Below are positions 48,140 to 57,444 of a stretch of DNA of 64,000 bases, piece by piece. Made by a program: the position numbers and the translations under genes. Positions within the stretch are counted from its first letter, which is position 1; each line of letters starts with the position of its first letter. The notes under the pieces were generated by a model. The model had not been told where the DNA came from and searched no databases. It was given only the letters and a program-made list of their open reading frames with translations. The stretch is from Pseudomonas fluorescens (GTDB lineage Bacteria > Pseudomonadota > Gammaproteobacteria > Pseudomonadales > Pseudomonadaceae), in NCBI RefSeq assembly GCF_902497775.2, contig NZ_OZ024668.1, positions 2,689,826 to 2,753,825 of the forward strand, written 5' to 3'.

Positions 48140-49128
48140 CCGAAACGCTGCTGGCCGACGCGCGGAACTATTCGTTCCACCGTTTGCTGGAGCAGTTGCA
48201 CGCTCTGCATGGCGATGACCTCGAGGCGCTGCCTGCAAGCCCGGCCACACGCCGCCGGATCCGCCTGCAGAGCCAGGCCAGCCTGGGCTTTCCGGCATCC
48301 GATGTGGCCCAAGCGGGTTACCTGGCCGACGACGGCAGCGGCAATCGGCGTTATCGGGTGCAGACCACGTTCTTCGGCCTGCAGGGCAGCGACTCGCCCC
48401 TGCCCGCCTATTACCTCGACCGCCTGGCCTACGAACAAGCCCAGGAGAGCGGCATTCGCCCGGCGTTCCTGGATTTTTTCAATCATCGCCTACTAACCCT
48501 GTTGCACCAGAGCTGGCGCAAGTACCGCTACTACATCCGCTTCCAGCCCCAGGCCAGCGACCGCTTTTCGCGCTACGTGTTTTCGCTGATCGGGCTGAAC
48601 GACAACAACCTGCGCGGTGCCACGCCGTTGCCCTGGGGCCGCTTGCTCAGCTTTGCCGGGCTGATCGCCAGCCGCAGTCGCCCGCCGTCGATGGTGTCCG
48701 GCATCGTCGAGCATTGCTTCGATGTACAGGGTGTCTACATACGTGAGTTCGAACGGCGCACCGTGCCCGTGCCACCGCGTCAGCGCCTGGTACTGGGCAA
48801 GGCCAACGGCCGGCTGGGCAGCAGCTTCGTGGTCGGCGAGCGCACCCGGACCCGCGCCAGCAAGTTCACCCTGGTGATCCCCAACCTGTCCCAGGCGCGC
48901 TTTCGCGAGTTTCTACCCAGTGGCGCGCAGTTCGCACGCCTGCGCCAGCTGCTGGAGTTTCTGCTGCGTGACGTGACTGCCTACGATCTGGAGCTGCGCC
49001 TGTGCGAAGAGGACGTACCGCCGTTCAACCTGCAACGCCAGGGCGGTACGCACCTGGGCTGGACCAGCTTCATCGAGAGCCAGCAACAGCACCCCCCCGC
49101 CGTGGTACGGATCAGGGGGCGCGCATGA
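48103..49128 (+). CDS. tssG: T6SS baseplate protein TssG
   Basis: 341-aa VasB/ImpH protein. Recognised by SFHRLLEQLHAL, the QASLGFPASDV strand, and FFGLQGSDSPLPAYYLD. The early start lies inside tssF; overlaps the next gene by 4 bases. Confidence 0.95.
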   Translation: MATVDRQTTPDLAETLLADARNYSFHRLLEQLHALHGDDLEALPASPATRRRIRLQSQASLGFPASDVAQAGYLADDGSGNRRYRVQTTFFGLQGSDSPLPAYYLDRLAYEQAQESGIRPAFLDFFNHRLLTLLHQSWRKYRYYIRFQPQASDRFSRYVFSLIGLNDNNLRGATPLPWGRLLSFAGLIASRSRPPSMVSGIVEHCFDVQGVYIREFERRTVPVPPRQRLVLGKANGRLGSSFVVGERTRTRASKFTLVIPNLSQARFREFLPSGAQFARLRQLLEFLLRDVTAYDLELRLCEEDVPPFNLQRQGGTHLGWTSFIESQQQHPPAVVRIRGRA

Positions 49129-50534
49129 ACCTGACCCTGGTGATCGGCAATCCGGCGCAACTGCTGCATGGCTGCCTGCCCAGCCGGCGCATGGATTACA
49201 GCGGTGGCCTGATCGGCAGCTACGGCTGCGACTGGCTGCTGCGTGACCGCTCTGGCCGCGTGCGCCCACAGCACTGCCGGATTCACTGGCATGAAGGCCG
49301 CTTCTGCGTCACCGACCTGTGCGACGGCACCTACCTCAATGGCCATGACCTACCCCTGGGCCGCGGCGCTACGGTTCGCCTGAACGAAGGCGACGTTCTG
49401 CAGGTCGGTGCCTACCGGATCGTCGTGCACCTGCAAGCCGATGCCTGCGCGGATGATGACCCACGCCACCTCAGCCAGCGCTCGCTCGCCGAGTTGCTCA
49501 GCGGACACGAGGATGGCCTGGAGGACTGGTGCGCCAATACCCGGACGATGGAGACGGCGCCAGTGCCAGCCCCGGCCTTGTGCGCCGAATTCGAGCGTCT
49601 GTGTCGGCCGCTGGATCCGCGCGAACAACACGACCCGTTGCTGGCATTGGCGACGCTACCGTCAATGCCGTCGACGGCTGCCCATGGGCAACTTGCACAA
49701 AACCATCACCGCCCGCTGGTTGCACGTCGCAGCAAAAAATCGCTACAGGCCGGTACCCTGCGCCTGTGCCTGTTGCTGCTGGCGGCCCTGGCCCTCGGCG
49801 GCTGCACACTGCTGGGCAAGCTCGGCCAGGTGATCATCGACCCTTCGACGCCGGTGGGCGGGCCCGATGATCAACCCAGCCGCTACTCCCTGAGCCTGCA
49901 CGCCAGCGATGACGTCAACCGGCGCCTGGTCACTCCGGGAACCGCGCTCATGGCTGGCGAGCAGCCCGCGCTGGCGCCCTACAGCCTCGACATCAAGGCC
50001 AGCAGCCCCCAGGCCCTGGCAGACAAGCTGCAAGCGGTGCTTGAGCATCTGTACGAAAACGCCCCGGGGCAATCGCCCGTCAGTGACGCACTTGCGCCAG
50101 AGCCGCAGGTGTCGTGGATCGACGAATCGCCGCTGGGGGATTACCAGGCTGCCGGCGTCCACCTTGCCACCGCGGCGCAGCACACCGCCCCGCAACAGAT
50201 AGCCACGCCGGTGGCCTTCAGGGTCCTGCAACTGAGCGACGACTCATTGCTGATGACCGCCAGCGCCGAGGCCCTGGCACTCGACCTGAAAACAGCCCTG
50301 GGCAGCACTTACCTGCGCGTCGATGACTACTTGTTGCGGCCCGGCCAGTTCAAGTTCGTCGACCTGCAGCCTGTCGATGAACGAGCCCGTTTCATCGCGG
50401 TGATCGCCGACTACCACAACGAAGACGTCAGCCAGTGGAAGCAGCTGCTGCGTGTTGAACCCAAAGGCCGACGCTATGCGTTGCTGGTCGAGCTTGGCCA
50501 GGCCCAGGTCGCCCTCAAAGGTGAAACCCGATGA
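49125..50534 (+). CDS. FHA domain-TssJ lipoprotein fusion
   Basis: 469-aa single open frame. Residues 1 to about 105 form an FHA domain (GGLIGSYGCDWLLRD, RPQHCRIHW, DGTYLNG, LNEGDVLQVGAYRIVV). A linker of about 100 residues follows, then a basic stretch (RRSKK), a hydrophobic helix and a lipobox LALGGC with Cys227. The rest looks like TssJ (YSLSLHASDDVNRRLVTPGTAL, VDDYLLRPGQFKFVDL, RFIAVIADYHN). FHA is cytoplasmic and TssJ is an outer-membrane lipoprotein, so cleavage at Cys227 or internal initiation (ATG 49665) may separate them. ATG 49125 overlaps the tssG stop. Confidence 0.85.
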   Translation: MNLTLVIGNPAQLLHGCLPSRRMDYSGGLIGSYGCDWLLRDRSGRVRPQHCRIHWHEGRFCVTDLCDGTYLNGHDLPLGRGATVRLNEGDVLQVGAYRIVVHLQADACADDDPRHLSQRSLAELLSGHEDGLEDWCANTRTMETAPVPAPALCAEFERLCRPLDPREQHDPLLALATLPSMPSTAAHGQLAQNHHRPLVARRSKKSLQAGTLRLCLLLLAALALGGCTLLGKLGQVIIDPSTPVGGPDDQPSRYSLSLHASDDVNRRLVTPGTALMAGEQPALAPYSLDIKASSPQALADKLQAVLEHLYENAPGQSPVSDALAPEPQVSWIDESPLGDYQAAGVHLATAAQHTAPQQIATPVAFRVLQLSDDSLLMTASAEALALDLKTALGSTYLRVDDYLLRPGQFKFVDLQPVDERARFIAVIADYHNEDVSQWKQLLRVEPKGRRYALLVELGQAQVALKGETR

Positions 50535-50571
50535 CGCTGCCTTGCGCCCCAGACATCCAGAGATCCCCACA

Positions 50572-51918
50572 ATGAGCTCACGCAACCCGGTCATTTGGCA
50601 CGAGGGTTTGTTCGTCAAACCCCAACACTTCCAGCAACAGGCACGCGCCGCCGAGGCCGCTGTGCAACAGCGCTTTGAAAGCCTCAACCCGGCGCTGTAC
50701 GGCTTCAGTGAGCTGGAGCTGAACAGCGCGTTCCTGAGCTTCGGCAAAGTGGCGATCAACAAGGCGCGGGGCATCCTGCCCGACGGCAGCATATTCGACA
50801 TCCCCGGCGACCTGGCGCCGCCTGCGCCGCTGGAAATCGCCGACAGCAGCCTGGTCAACCAGGTGGTGTACCTGACGCTGCCGCTCCAATCCGCTGGCGC
50901 CCTTGAGGTGCGCTGGCCCGAGCAGTACGCCAACAGCCGCTACGCCCTGCAGCGCAAGCTAGTACACGACACCCAGAGCGAGGACGGCGACCAGGTGGAC
51001 ATGGCGCTGGCGGTGCCCAACCTGCAATTGATGCTTGAGCGCGATGACCGCAGCGCCTTCACCAGCATTGCCGTCGGCAGGATCCACGACAAGCGCCCGG
51101 ACGGCAGCCTGGTGATGGATGAGCAGTTCTATCCCACCAGCCTGTCACTCCAGGCGGTGCCGGCGCTGCACCGCTACCTGGGCGAAGTCACCGGGCTGAT
51201 GCGCGAGCGGGCCCGCAACCTGGCCGAGCGCATCGGCTCGCCAGGGCAGTCCGGGGTGGCCGATGTCACCGACTTCAACCTGCTGCAAACCCTCAATCGC
51301 TGGTTCCCGCTGTTCCAGCACCTGGCCCGTCAGCGCCATGTTCACCCCGAACGCCTGTACATCGCCTTTGCCCAGGCCTGCGGCGAGCTGGTGACCTTCA
51401 CCGATGAGAGCCACCTGCCCGAGGAATGCCCGGCCTACCAGCACGACAACCTGCACCAGTGCTTCAAGCCCCTGGAACTGACCCTGCGCCGGGCCCTGGG
51501 CACGGTGCTGCAACCGCGGGCGGTGTCGCTGCCGATCGAAACCCTGGAATACGGCGTGATGAGCGCCGCGCTGGGCGACAAACGCCTGCTGGACAACGCC
51601 GAGTTCATTCTGGCGGTGCGCGCCAACCTGCCCCTGGACACCTTGCGCCAACAGTTGCCCCGGCAAATCAAGATCAGCGCCAGCGAGACCCTGGGCCAAC
51701 TGATCAGCCTGCAACTGCCTGGCATTCCCTTGATCCCCTTGCCGGTGGCGCCACGCCACCTGCCCTTCCACGCCGGCTTCAGTTACTTCGAACTCGACCG
51801 CCACGACCCGGCCTGGCAAAGCCTGCGCAGCGCCAGTGGCTTTGGCTTCCACATCGCTGGCGATTTCCCTGAGCTTGAGCTGCAGCTGTGGGCCATCAGG
51901 AGTGAAAAAGATGCGTGA
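50572..51918 (+). CDS. tssK: T6SS baseplate-membrane complex adaptor TssK
   Basis: 448-aa VasE/ImpJ protein: NPVIWHEGLFVKPQHFQQQ at the N-terminus, YGFSELELN, and the C-terminal FHAGFSYFELDRHDPAW. Connects baseplate to TssM/TssL. ATG 50572 follows the fusion gene by 37 bases; the open frame upstream lies within that gene. Confidence 0.96.
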   Translation: MSSRNPVIWHEGLFVKPQHFQQQARAAEAAVQQRFESLNPALYGFSELELNSAFLSFGKVAINKARGILPDGSIFDIPGDLAPPAPLEIADSSLVNQVVYLTLPLQSAGALEVRWPEQYANSRYALQRKLVHDTQSEDGDQVDMALAVPNLQLMLERDDRSAFTSIAVGRIHDKRPDGSLVMDEQFYPTSLSLQAVPALHRYLGEVTGLMRERARNLAERIGSPGQSGVADVTDFNLLQTLNRWFPLFQHLARQRHVHPERLYIAFAQACGELVTFTDESHLPEECPAYQHDNLHQCFKPLELTLRRALGTVLQPRAVSLPIETLEYGVMSAALGDKRLLDNAEFILAVRANLPLDTLRQQLPRQIKISASETLGQLISLQLPGIPLIPLPVAPRHLPFHAGFSYFELDRHDPAWQSLRSASGFGFHIAGDFPELELQLWAIRSEKDA

Positions 51919-52702
51919 GACCGACCAGGCGTCAGCCCTAGACAGCTTTCTCTCCCCATCCAAAGCCTCGGAAACCGAGGCACCACCCCTGCGCTGCGAC
52001 CCGCAGTTCGAGCTGCGCGGGCTGTCGTGGAACCCGCTGTGCGATGCCGCCATGCCGCTGATCGGGCTGGTCCTGCGCCTGCATAGCCTGGACGCGCACG
52101 ATGATGCGCTGGCCTTGCGCCAGAGCATTCACAACCAGATCGTCACGGTGATGGAAGAAGTCGCCCAACTCGACTACGAACCCAGCACCCTCAAGGCCTA
52201 CTCCTACAGCCTGTGCCTGCTGGTGGATGAAGTGGTCATGGCCAGCGCCTGGGGCTTTCACGGCGAGTGGCGACAGCAGTCGTTGCTCAGTGCCTTGCAC
52301 CACGAATCCTGGGGCGGCGAAAAGTTCTTCACCCTGCTGGCACGCATGTCCAGCGAAGCGGCCAAGTACCAGCACGTCCTGGAGTTCATGTACCTGTGCC
52401 TGTGCGTGGGCCTCAAGGGCAAATACGGCAACCAGGCCAACGGCGAAGCCGAGGTGCAGAAGATCATCAGTCAGCTGCACGGCGTGCTGCGCCCGCTCAG
52501 GGGGGAAACGCCCCGGCAGCTGACCGAGCCGCTGCGCAACATCGCCCCACGCAATTACCGGATCAAACGCAGCTTGGCGCTGTGGACACCCTGGGCCCTG
52601 GCCGGCGTGGTCCTGGTGGGCGCCTACAGCGCCTACGCCCTGCACCTTAACAGCATCAGCGAACAGGTGCTGGTGTCCCTGGAACGGATTCTCAGCCTTT
52701 GA
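51911..52702 (+). CDS. tssL: T6SS membrane protein TssL (DotU family, short form)
   Basis: 263-aa DotU/IcmH protein: cytoplasmic helical domain (YSYSLCLLVDEVVMAS, LEFMYLCLCVGLKGKY) and one C-terminal membrane helix (WALAGVVLVGAYSAYAL). There is no C-terminal OmpA-like peptidoglycan-binding domain, so anchoring must come from elsewhere. Start overlaps tssK by 8 bases. Confidence 0.94.
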   Translation: MRETDQASALDSFLSPSKASETEAPPLRCDPQFELRGLSWNPLCDAAMPLIGLVLRLHSLDAHDDALALRQSIHNQIVTVMEEVAQLDYEPSTLKAYSYSLCLLVDEVVMASAWGFHGEWRQQSLLSALHHESWGGEKFFTLLARMSSEAAKYQHVLEFMYLCLCVGLKGKYGNQANGEAEVQKIISQLHGVLRPLRGETPRQLTEPLRNIAPRNYRIKRSLALWTPWALAGVVLVGAYSAYALHLNSISEQVLVSLERILSL

Positions 52703-52822
52703 ACGATTTTCAGCGCGCCCCCGGGCGCCTGCAAAGCCTGGCCCATCGGGCCAACACTCTCACCGTCATGGCGACGGTGGCGACCTGCGGGTCGTTCAAT
52801 CGAACGCGACACGGAGCTTGTC

Positions 52823-53335
52823 ATGCCAACACCTGCGTACATCAGCATCCACGGCCAGAACCAGGGCCACATCACCAAGGGTGCCTTCACCGCCGACTCG
52901 GTCGGCAACGTCTATGTCGAAGGCCATGAAGACGAGATCCTCGCCCAGGAAATCGATCACCAGATCACCACCCCGACCGACCCGCAGAGCGGCCAGCCGT
53001 CCGGCCAACGGGTGCACAAACCGCTGATCTTCACCAGCGCCCTGAGCAAGGCCTCGCCCATGCTCTACCAGGCCCTGGCCACTGGCGAAATGCTGCCGAC
53101 CGTCGAGGTGAAATGGTTTCGGACCTCGGTAGACGGCAAGCAGGAGCACTTCTTCACCACCAAGCTGGAGGACGCCACCGTGGTCGACATCCACACCGTG
53201 CTGCCCCATGCCCAGGACAGCAACAACGCCAACTACACCCAGCTGATCAAAACCAGCCTGGCCTACCGCAAGGTCAGTTGGAGCCACGAAGTGGCCGGCA
53301 CCGAGGCCTCTGACGACTGGCGCAAACCGGCGTAA
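52823..53335 (+). CDS. hcp: T6SS tube protein Hcp (TssD)
   Basis: 170-aa Hcp: MPTPAYISIHGQNQGHITKG, DEILAQEIDHQITTP, and the C-terminal AYRKVSWSHEVAGTEASDDW in part. Forms the inner tube that carries effectors. Preceded by a 120-base gap that may hold its own promoter, and followed by a strong stem-loop. Confidence 0.96.
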   Translation: MPTPAYISIHGQNQGHITKGAFTADSVGNVYVEGHEDEILAQEIDHQITTPTDPQSGQPSGQRVHKPLIFTSALSKASPMLYQALATGEMLPTVEVKWFRTSVDGKQEHFFTTKLEDATVVDIHTVLPHAQDSNNANYTQLIKTSLAYRKVSWSHEVAGTEASDDWRKPA

Positions 53336-53353
53336 CCGCTACGCCCGTACCGT

Positions 53354-53378
53354 TGCGCCACGGCCCGCCTGTGGCGCA
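53354..53378 (+). other. Stem-loop downstream of hcp
   Basis: TGCGCCAC and GTGGCGCA form a perfect 8-bp stem around a 9-base loop, 18 bases after the hcp stop. There is no T-run. It may stabilise hcp mRNA or attenuate read-through to PAAR and vgrG, giving more Hcp than spike protein. Confidence 0.5.
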
Positions 53379-53410
53379 TCCCTTACCTGCTGCAACTATC
53401 AGGAGGCGAT

Positions 53411-53668
53411 ATGCCCGCCATCGTACTGCTTGGCCACAGCCATCACTGCCCAACCTGCGGCCCGACCACGGTCGACAGTGGCGCCGACAGCTTCACCGTC
53501 AACGGCCGCGCCATCGCCCGGCTCGGCGACACCCTCGGCTGCGGCGCCACCATCACCAGCGGCTCGCCGTCGATGACCATCGGCGGCCACCCGGTTGCCC
53601 GGGTCGGCGACTCCACCGACCACGGTGGCACCCTGGAAAACGGCGACGCCAGCTGGCTGGTCGACTAA
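53411..53668 (+). CDS. PAAR-domain spike-tip protein
   Basis: 85-aa PAAR protein that caps VgrG. Seen: RAIARLGDTLGCG, MTIGGHPVARVGDSTDHGG and His/Cys zinc-ligand candidates (HHCPTCGP, CGATI, DHGG). AGGAGG lies before ATG 53411. No toxin extension. Confidence 0.93.
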   Translation: MPAIVLLGHSHHCPTCGPTTVDSGADSFTVNGRAIARLGDTLGCGATITSGSPSMTIGGHPVARVGDSTDHGGTLENGDASWLVD

Positions 53669-53692
53669 CCCCGCCCGCACAAGGAGCCTCCC

Positions 53693-55705
53693 ATGCCCCG
53701 CCAAAGCGACCTGCGCTTCACCTTCGAGCCCCTGCAGGGCGATGCCTTCGAGGTGGTCGAGTTCCGCCTCGAAGAAGGCCTGTCCCAGCCCTTTCACTTG
53801 AGCCTGGAGCTGGCCAGCCACGACCCGGCCATCGACTTCAACCGCGTGCTCGACCTTGCCGCGCTGTTCACTATCTGGCGGGGCGACACCCCGGTGCGCT
53901 ACGTGCACGGCCTGGTCAGCCTGTTCAGCCAGGGCGACACCGGCTTTCGCCGCACCCGCTACCGCGCCGTGGTCGAGCCTAGCCTGGCCCGCGCCGGCCT
54001 GCGTTCGAACTGGCGGATGTTCCAGGGCCAGAGCGTGCCCGAGATCATCCTCGCGGTGCTCAAGGCCCAGCGCTTGAGCGAGGTCAAGACCTACCTGTGC
54101 TTCGACCACCCGCCGCGCGAGTACTGCGTCCAGGCCGGCGAAAGCGACCTCGACTTCATCGCCCGCCTGGCCGCCGAAGAAGGCCTGCTGTACAGCTTTG
54201 AGCACCGTGCCGACGGCCATACCTTGTGGCTCACCGACCGCGTCGGCGGCCTGGGCACCATCGGCACCCATGAGCACTGCCCGGTGCACTACCAGCCGCT
54301 CGCCGGCGGCGACAGCGCCGAGCCCGCCCTGCACCGCTTTCACTACACCGAACAGGTGCGCAGCGCGCGCCAGGTGCAGCGCGACTACACCTTCACCCAC
54401 CCCTACTACAACCTGCAGCACAACGCCGTCGGCGCCAGTGACCTCGACCACCAGCACACTGACTACGAACGCTACGACTACCCCGGCCGCTACAAGCGCG
54501 ACGCCAGCGGCAAGCCCTTCACCAAGACCCGCCTGACCGCCCTGCGCAGCGACGCCCGCCTGGCCCACATGGAAGGCGACGACGCGCGCCTGCAACCGGG
54601 CCTGGCCTTCGACCTCAACGACCATCCGCGCGAGGACTTCAACGACCGCTGGCGCACCCTCGCCATCGAGCACCACGGCACGCAGCACAGCAGCCTGCTC
54701 GAAGAAGCCTTTGGCAGCGACAGCGGCACCGCCTACCGGCTCAGTGCCAGCGCCATCCGCTGGGACGCCGACTGGAAAGCGCCGCTACGGGCCAAACCGT
54801 GCATCGACGGCCCGCAGATCGCCACCGTGGTCGGCCCGCCCGGCGAAGAGATCTACTGCGACGAATGGGGCCGGGTCAAAGTCAGCTTCCCCTGGGACCG
54901 CGACAGCAACCAGGACGACCACAGCTCCTGCTGGATCCGCGTCGCCCAAGGCTGGGCCGGCGCCACCTGGGGCGCCATGGCCATCCCGCGGGTCGGCCAG
55001 GAATTGATCATCAGCTACCTGGACGGCGACCCCGACCAACCCATCGCCACCGGCCGCGCCTACCGCGAAACCAACCTGCCGCCGTATCAACTGCCCAAGC
55101 ACAAGACACGCATGACAATCAAAAGCCGCAGCCACAAGGGCCAGGGCTTCAACGAACTGCGCTTTGAGGATGAGCTGGGGCAGGAAGAGGTGTTCATCCA
55201 TGCCCAGAAGGACAAGAACGTTCATATCAAGCACAACAATGGGGTGTTTGTTGGCAATGATCGCAGTGAACGCGTCAACCACAACGAGACCATCTCCATC
55301 GGTGATAACCGCAACGAAGATGTCGGCAACAACGAAACCATCAGCATTGGCGCCAACCGCAGCGTCACCATCGGTGCCAACAAAACCGAGACCATCACCC
55401 TCGCCAAGGCGGAAACCATCGGGCTGGCCAAAGCGTTGACCATTGGTGCGGGCTACCAGACCAGCGTCGGCGCGGCGATGAACACCAGTGTGGGCCTAAG
55501 CCAGAGCGAACAGGTCGGCCTCCACAAATCGGTAATGGTCAGCAGGCGCTTCAACATTACGGCAGGCGAGGAATTCACCGTCACCGTGGGCAAATCCACC
55601 CTGGTGATGAAGTCCGACGGCACGGTGCTGATCAACGGCAGAACCTTCGACTTCAGTGCGACCGGCGCTGTGCAAATCAACGGCAAGGACGTCGACATCA
55701 ACTGA
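53693..55705 (+). CDS. vgrG: T6SS spike protein VgrG (TssI)
   Basis: 670-aa VgrG: gp27-like N-terminus (residues 1 to about 380), gp5-like OB fold with VVGPPGEEIYCDEWGRVKVSFPWD in pieces, and a C-terminal beta-helix with repeats such as NNETISIGDNRNEDVG and NNETISIGANRSVTIGAN. It ends soon after the helix, without an extra effector domain. AAGGAG precedes ATG 53693. Genes downstream are probably its cargo. Confidence 0.96.
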   Translation: MPRQSDLRFTFEPLQGDAFEVVEFRLEEGLSQPFHLSLELASHDPAIDFNRVLDLAALFTIWRGDTPVRYVHGLVSLFSQGDTGFRRTRYRAVVEPSLARAGLRSNWRMFQGQSVPEIILAVLKAQRLSEVKTYLCFDHPPREYCVQAGESDLDFIARLAAEEGLLYSFEHRADGHTLWLTDRVGGLGTIGTHEHCPVHYQPLAGGDSAEPALHRFHYTEQVRSARQVQRDYTFTHPYYNLQHNAVGASDLDHQHTDYERYDYPGRYKRDASGKPFTKTRLTALRSDARLAHMEGDDARLQPGLAFDLNDHPREDFNDRWRTLAIEHHGTQHSSLLEEAFGSDSGTAYRLSASAIRWDADWKAPLRAKPCIDGPQIATVVGPPGEEIYCDEWGRVKVSFPWDRDSNQDDHSSCWIRVAQGWAGATWGAMAIPRVGQELIISYLDGDPDQPIATGRAYRETNLPPYQLPKHKTRMTIKSRSHKGQGFNELRFEDELGQEEVFIHAQKDKNVHIKHNNGVFVGNDRSERVNHNETISIGDNRNEDVGNNETISIGANRSVTIGANKTETITLAKAETIGLAKALTIGAGYQTSVGAAMNTSVGLSQSEQVGLHKSVMVSRRFNITAGEEFTVTVGKSTLVMKSDGTVLINGRTFDFSATGAVQINGKDVDIN

Positions 55706-55715
55706 AGGACCCAAC

Positions 55716-57080
55716 ATGGAATTTCGCAACCTCACGCCATTTGCCGCGTTGTGCTTCAGTGCACTCGATACGCAGGACAAAGAGCACCCTGTCATCGTCA
55801 TGAAGGTCGGCTATCACCTGCACCCCATCGCCGGCCAACCCGGGCATTGCAGTGCCGAGGTCATGGATGACGAAGCGGTAGCCTTATGTACTGCTGATCG
55901 TTACTTCGCTGAGGAGGGTCAGAGCAGCGTCCGCGAAGAAAGTGACCTGGCGCCGTTCAAACCTCGTTGCGATGTAATCATCAACGGCCATGCCCACGCC
56001 CCTGACGGCGTGCCGGCAACCTCCTGGACGGCAGGTATCCAACTGAGCGTGCCAGCGACGCCGCCCAGGATTCACGTCGAGCTGCCAGCACCCTGGCAGT
56101 CCGGCGCACCGCTGACCGAACAACAACTCTACGAGTGGCGGGATGCACGCCTGGACGCCGAACACCGTCGGGCATCGGCCCCCACTCGCGACGTTCTGCT
56201 GGAAAAGCACTTGCGCTTCAGCGGCCCCCGACATTTCCAGCACGGCTTGTTCAGCGGCTGGCGCCTGTTTGATGCCGAACCGGCAACCCGTGTGCCGCTG
56301 CGCTGGGAATACGCTTTTGGCGGCAGCAGCGTACTGCTTGATCCCGCCTATCCCGACAGTACAGCGCAGCCCTACCTGCTCAATCATGCCTGCTACTGCA
56401 ATCCATTAGGCCGAGGCTGGATTGAGAAACGCCATGAAAAGCTCGCCTGGGCAATGAATGCAGCCATCCAGCAACTGCCCGCACCACAGATTGAAGCACT
56501 GGATAGACCCGTCACTCACCTGCATGTCACCGACCATCCGGACGGCGACATCAGCGCAGCAGACATGGCTCAGTTGTCGGCTACCTACGGCTACCGACCT
56601 GCAGGATTTGGTGTACTCGGCCGTGCATGGGCCCCGCGCCTGGCGCTTGCCGGCACTTACGATGAATCCTGGCAGGCGACACGCTGGCCGGGACTGCCCG
56701 AAGACTTCAACTTTGCCTATTGGAACGGTGCGCCTGCCGATCAACAAATCGACTTCGCACCACCGAACCTTCGCCTCGAGCTGTTCAACCTCACCCCACC
56801 AGAACTTAGTCACAACGGTCACCTGCGCATTGAACTGCCGGGCCATCGCCCCTTTGTGCTGATGCGCATGCACAACGGCGTGATCCTGCCACTGCCGATG
56901 CTCACCGACACCCTGTGCATCGATACCGATGCCATGACCTTGTCGTTGACCCACCGTGTCAGCTTGCCCAACCCGGATGACATTCGCGTACTGGAAGCGC
57001 GTTTCGAAATTGACCCAAACGCGCCGCTTATCACGTGTGTATCGCCTAGGCAACTCCACACGGAACAGGAGACGCCCTGA
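55716..57080 (+). CDS. DUF2169-family T6SS effector adaptor
   Basis: 454-aa DUF2169 protein. Recognised by MEFRNLTPFAAL, VMKVGYHLHP, VPLRWEYAFGG, NPLGRGW and the C-terminal LTHRVSLPN. DUF2169 proteins accompany PAAR-like DUF4150 proteins and help load T6SS toxins, as in the Agrobacterium Tde2 locus. AAGGA lies before ATG 55716; the open frame from 55656 is inside vgrG. One base separates it from the next gene. Confidence 0.88.
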   Translation: MEFRNLTPFAALCFSALDTQDKEHPVIVMKVGYHLHPIAGQPGHCSAEVMDDEAVALCTADRYFAEEGQSSVREESDLAPFKPRCDVIINGHAHAPDGVPATSWTAGIQLSVPATPPRIHVELPAPWQSGAPLTEQQLYEWRDARLDAEHRRASAPTRDVLLEKHLRFSGPRHFQHGLFSGWRLFDAEPATRVPLRWEYAFGGSSVLLDPAYPDSTAQPYLLNHACYCNPLGRGWIEKRHEKLAWAMNAAIQQLPAPQIEALDRPVTHLHVTDHPDGDISAADMAQLSATYGYRPAGFGVLGRAWAPRLALAGTYDESWQATRWPGLPEDFNFAYWNGAPADQQIDFAPPNLRLELFNLTPPELSHNGHLRIELPGHRPFVLMRMHNGVILPLPMLTDTLCIDTDAMTLSLTHRVSLPNPDDIRVLEARFEIDPNAPLITCVSPRQLHTEQETP

Positions 57081-57081
57081 C

Positions 57082-57438
57082 ATGGCCGACAATGTCATCG
57101 CCCGCAAGCAGGACCGGTGGAAGGTCGTCAGCATCGTGCCGGATGTTTGCAAGACGCCAATGGGCGGCGCTGTCCCGCCGGTGCCCTACCCGGTCACCGC
57201 CGAGCTCAAATCTGCCACCGGCGTGGCCGGCTCTGTACGCGTCAATGGCAAACCGGTGGTGGTGTTCGACAAAAGCCTGGTGCCCAAGACCAACGGCGAT
57301 CAGGCGGGCGCTGCCAAAGGCATCAAGAGCAACACGGTAGCCGGCAAGTGCTACCCCAAAGAAAAAAGCAGCACGGTAAGGGCTGAGAAGAAGCGAGTTG
57401 TGCGCCACAACGATCTGTTCTGGATGAACGGGCGGTGA
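57082..57438 (+). CDS. DUF4150 PAAR-like protein
   Basis: 118-aa PAAR-like protein: VVSIVPDVCKTPMGGAVPPVPYPV, cut here only by its Cys and Pro landmarks, then GSVRVNGKPVVVFDKS and a C-terminal RHNDLFWMNGR. Likely links the toxin that follows to the VgrG tip. ATG 57082 follows the DUF2169 stop by one base. Six bases separate it from the toxin gene. Confidence 0.85.
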   Translation: MADNVIARKQDRWKVVSIVPDVCKTPMGGAVPPVPYPVTAELKSATGVAGSVRVNGKPVVVFDKSLVPKTNGDQAGAAKGIKSNTVAGKCYPKEKSSTVRAEKKRVVRHNDLFWMNGR

Positions 57439-57444
57439 TGGACG

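Noticed and set aside
49665..50534. TssJ as an independent gene starting at ATG 49665
   Set aside because: No ribosome binding site is visible before this ATG and the frame is continuous with the FHA part; it is kept only as an alternative.
55222..55443. Repeats in the 3' part of vgrG as a CRISPR-like array
   Set aside because: They are in-frame imperfect codon repeats encoding the beta-helix, without constant repeats and unique spacers.
53693..55705. Effector domain at the VgrG C-terminus
   Set aside because: The protein ends soon after the beta-helix; the remaining residues continue the repeat pattern.
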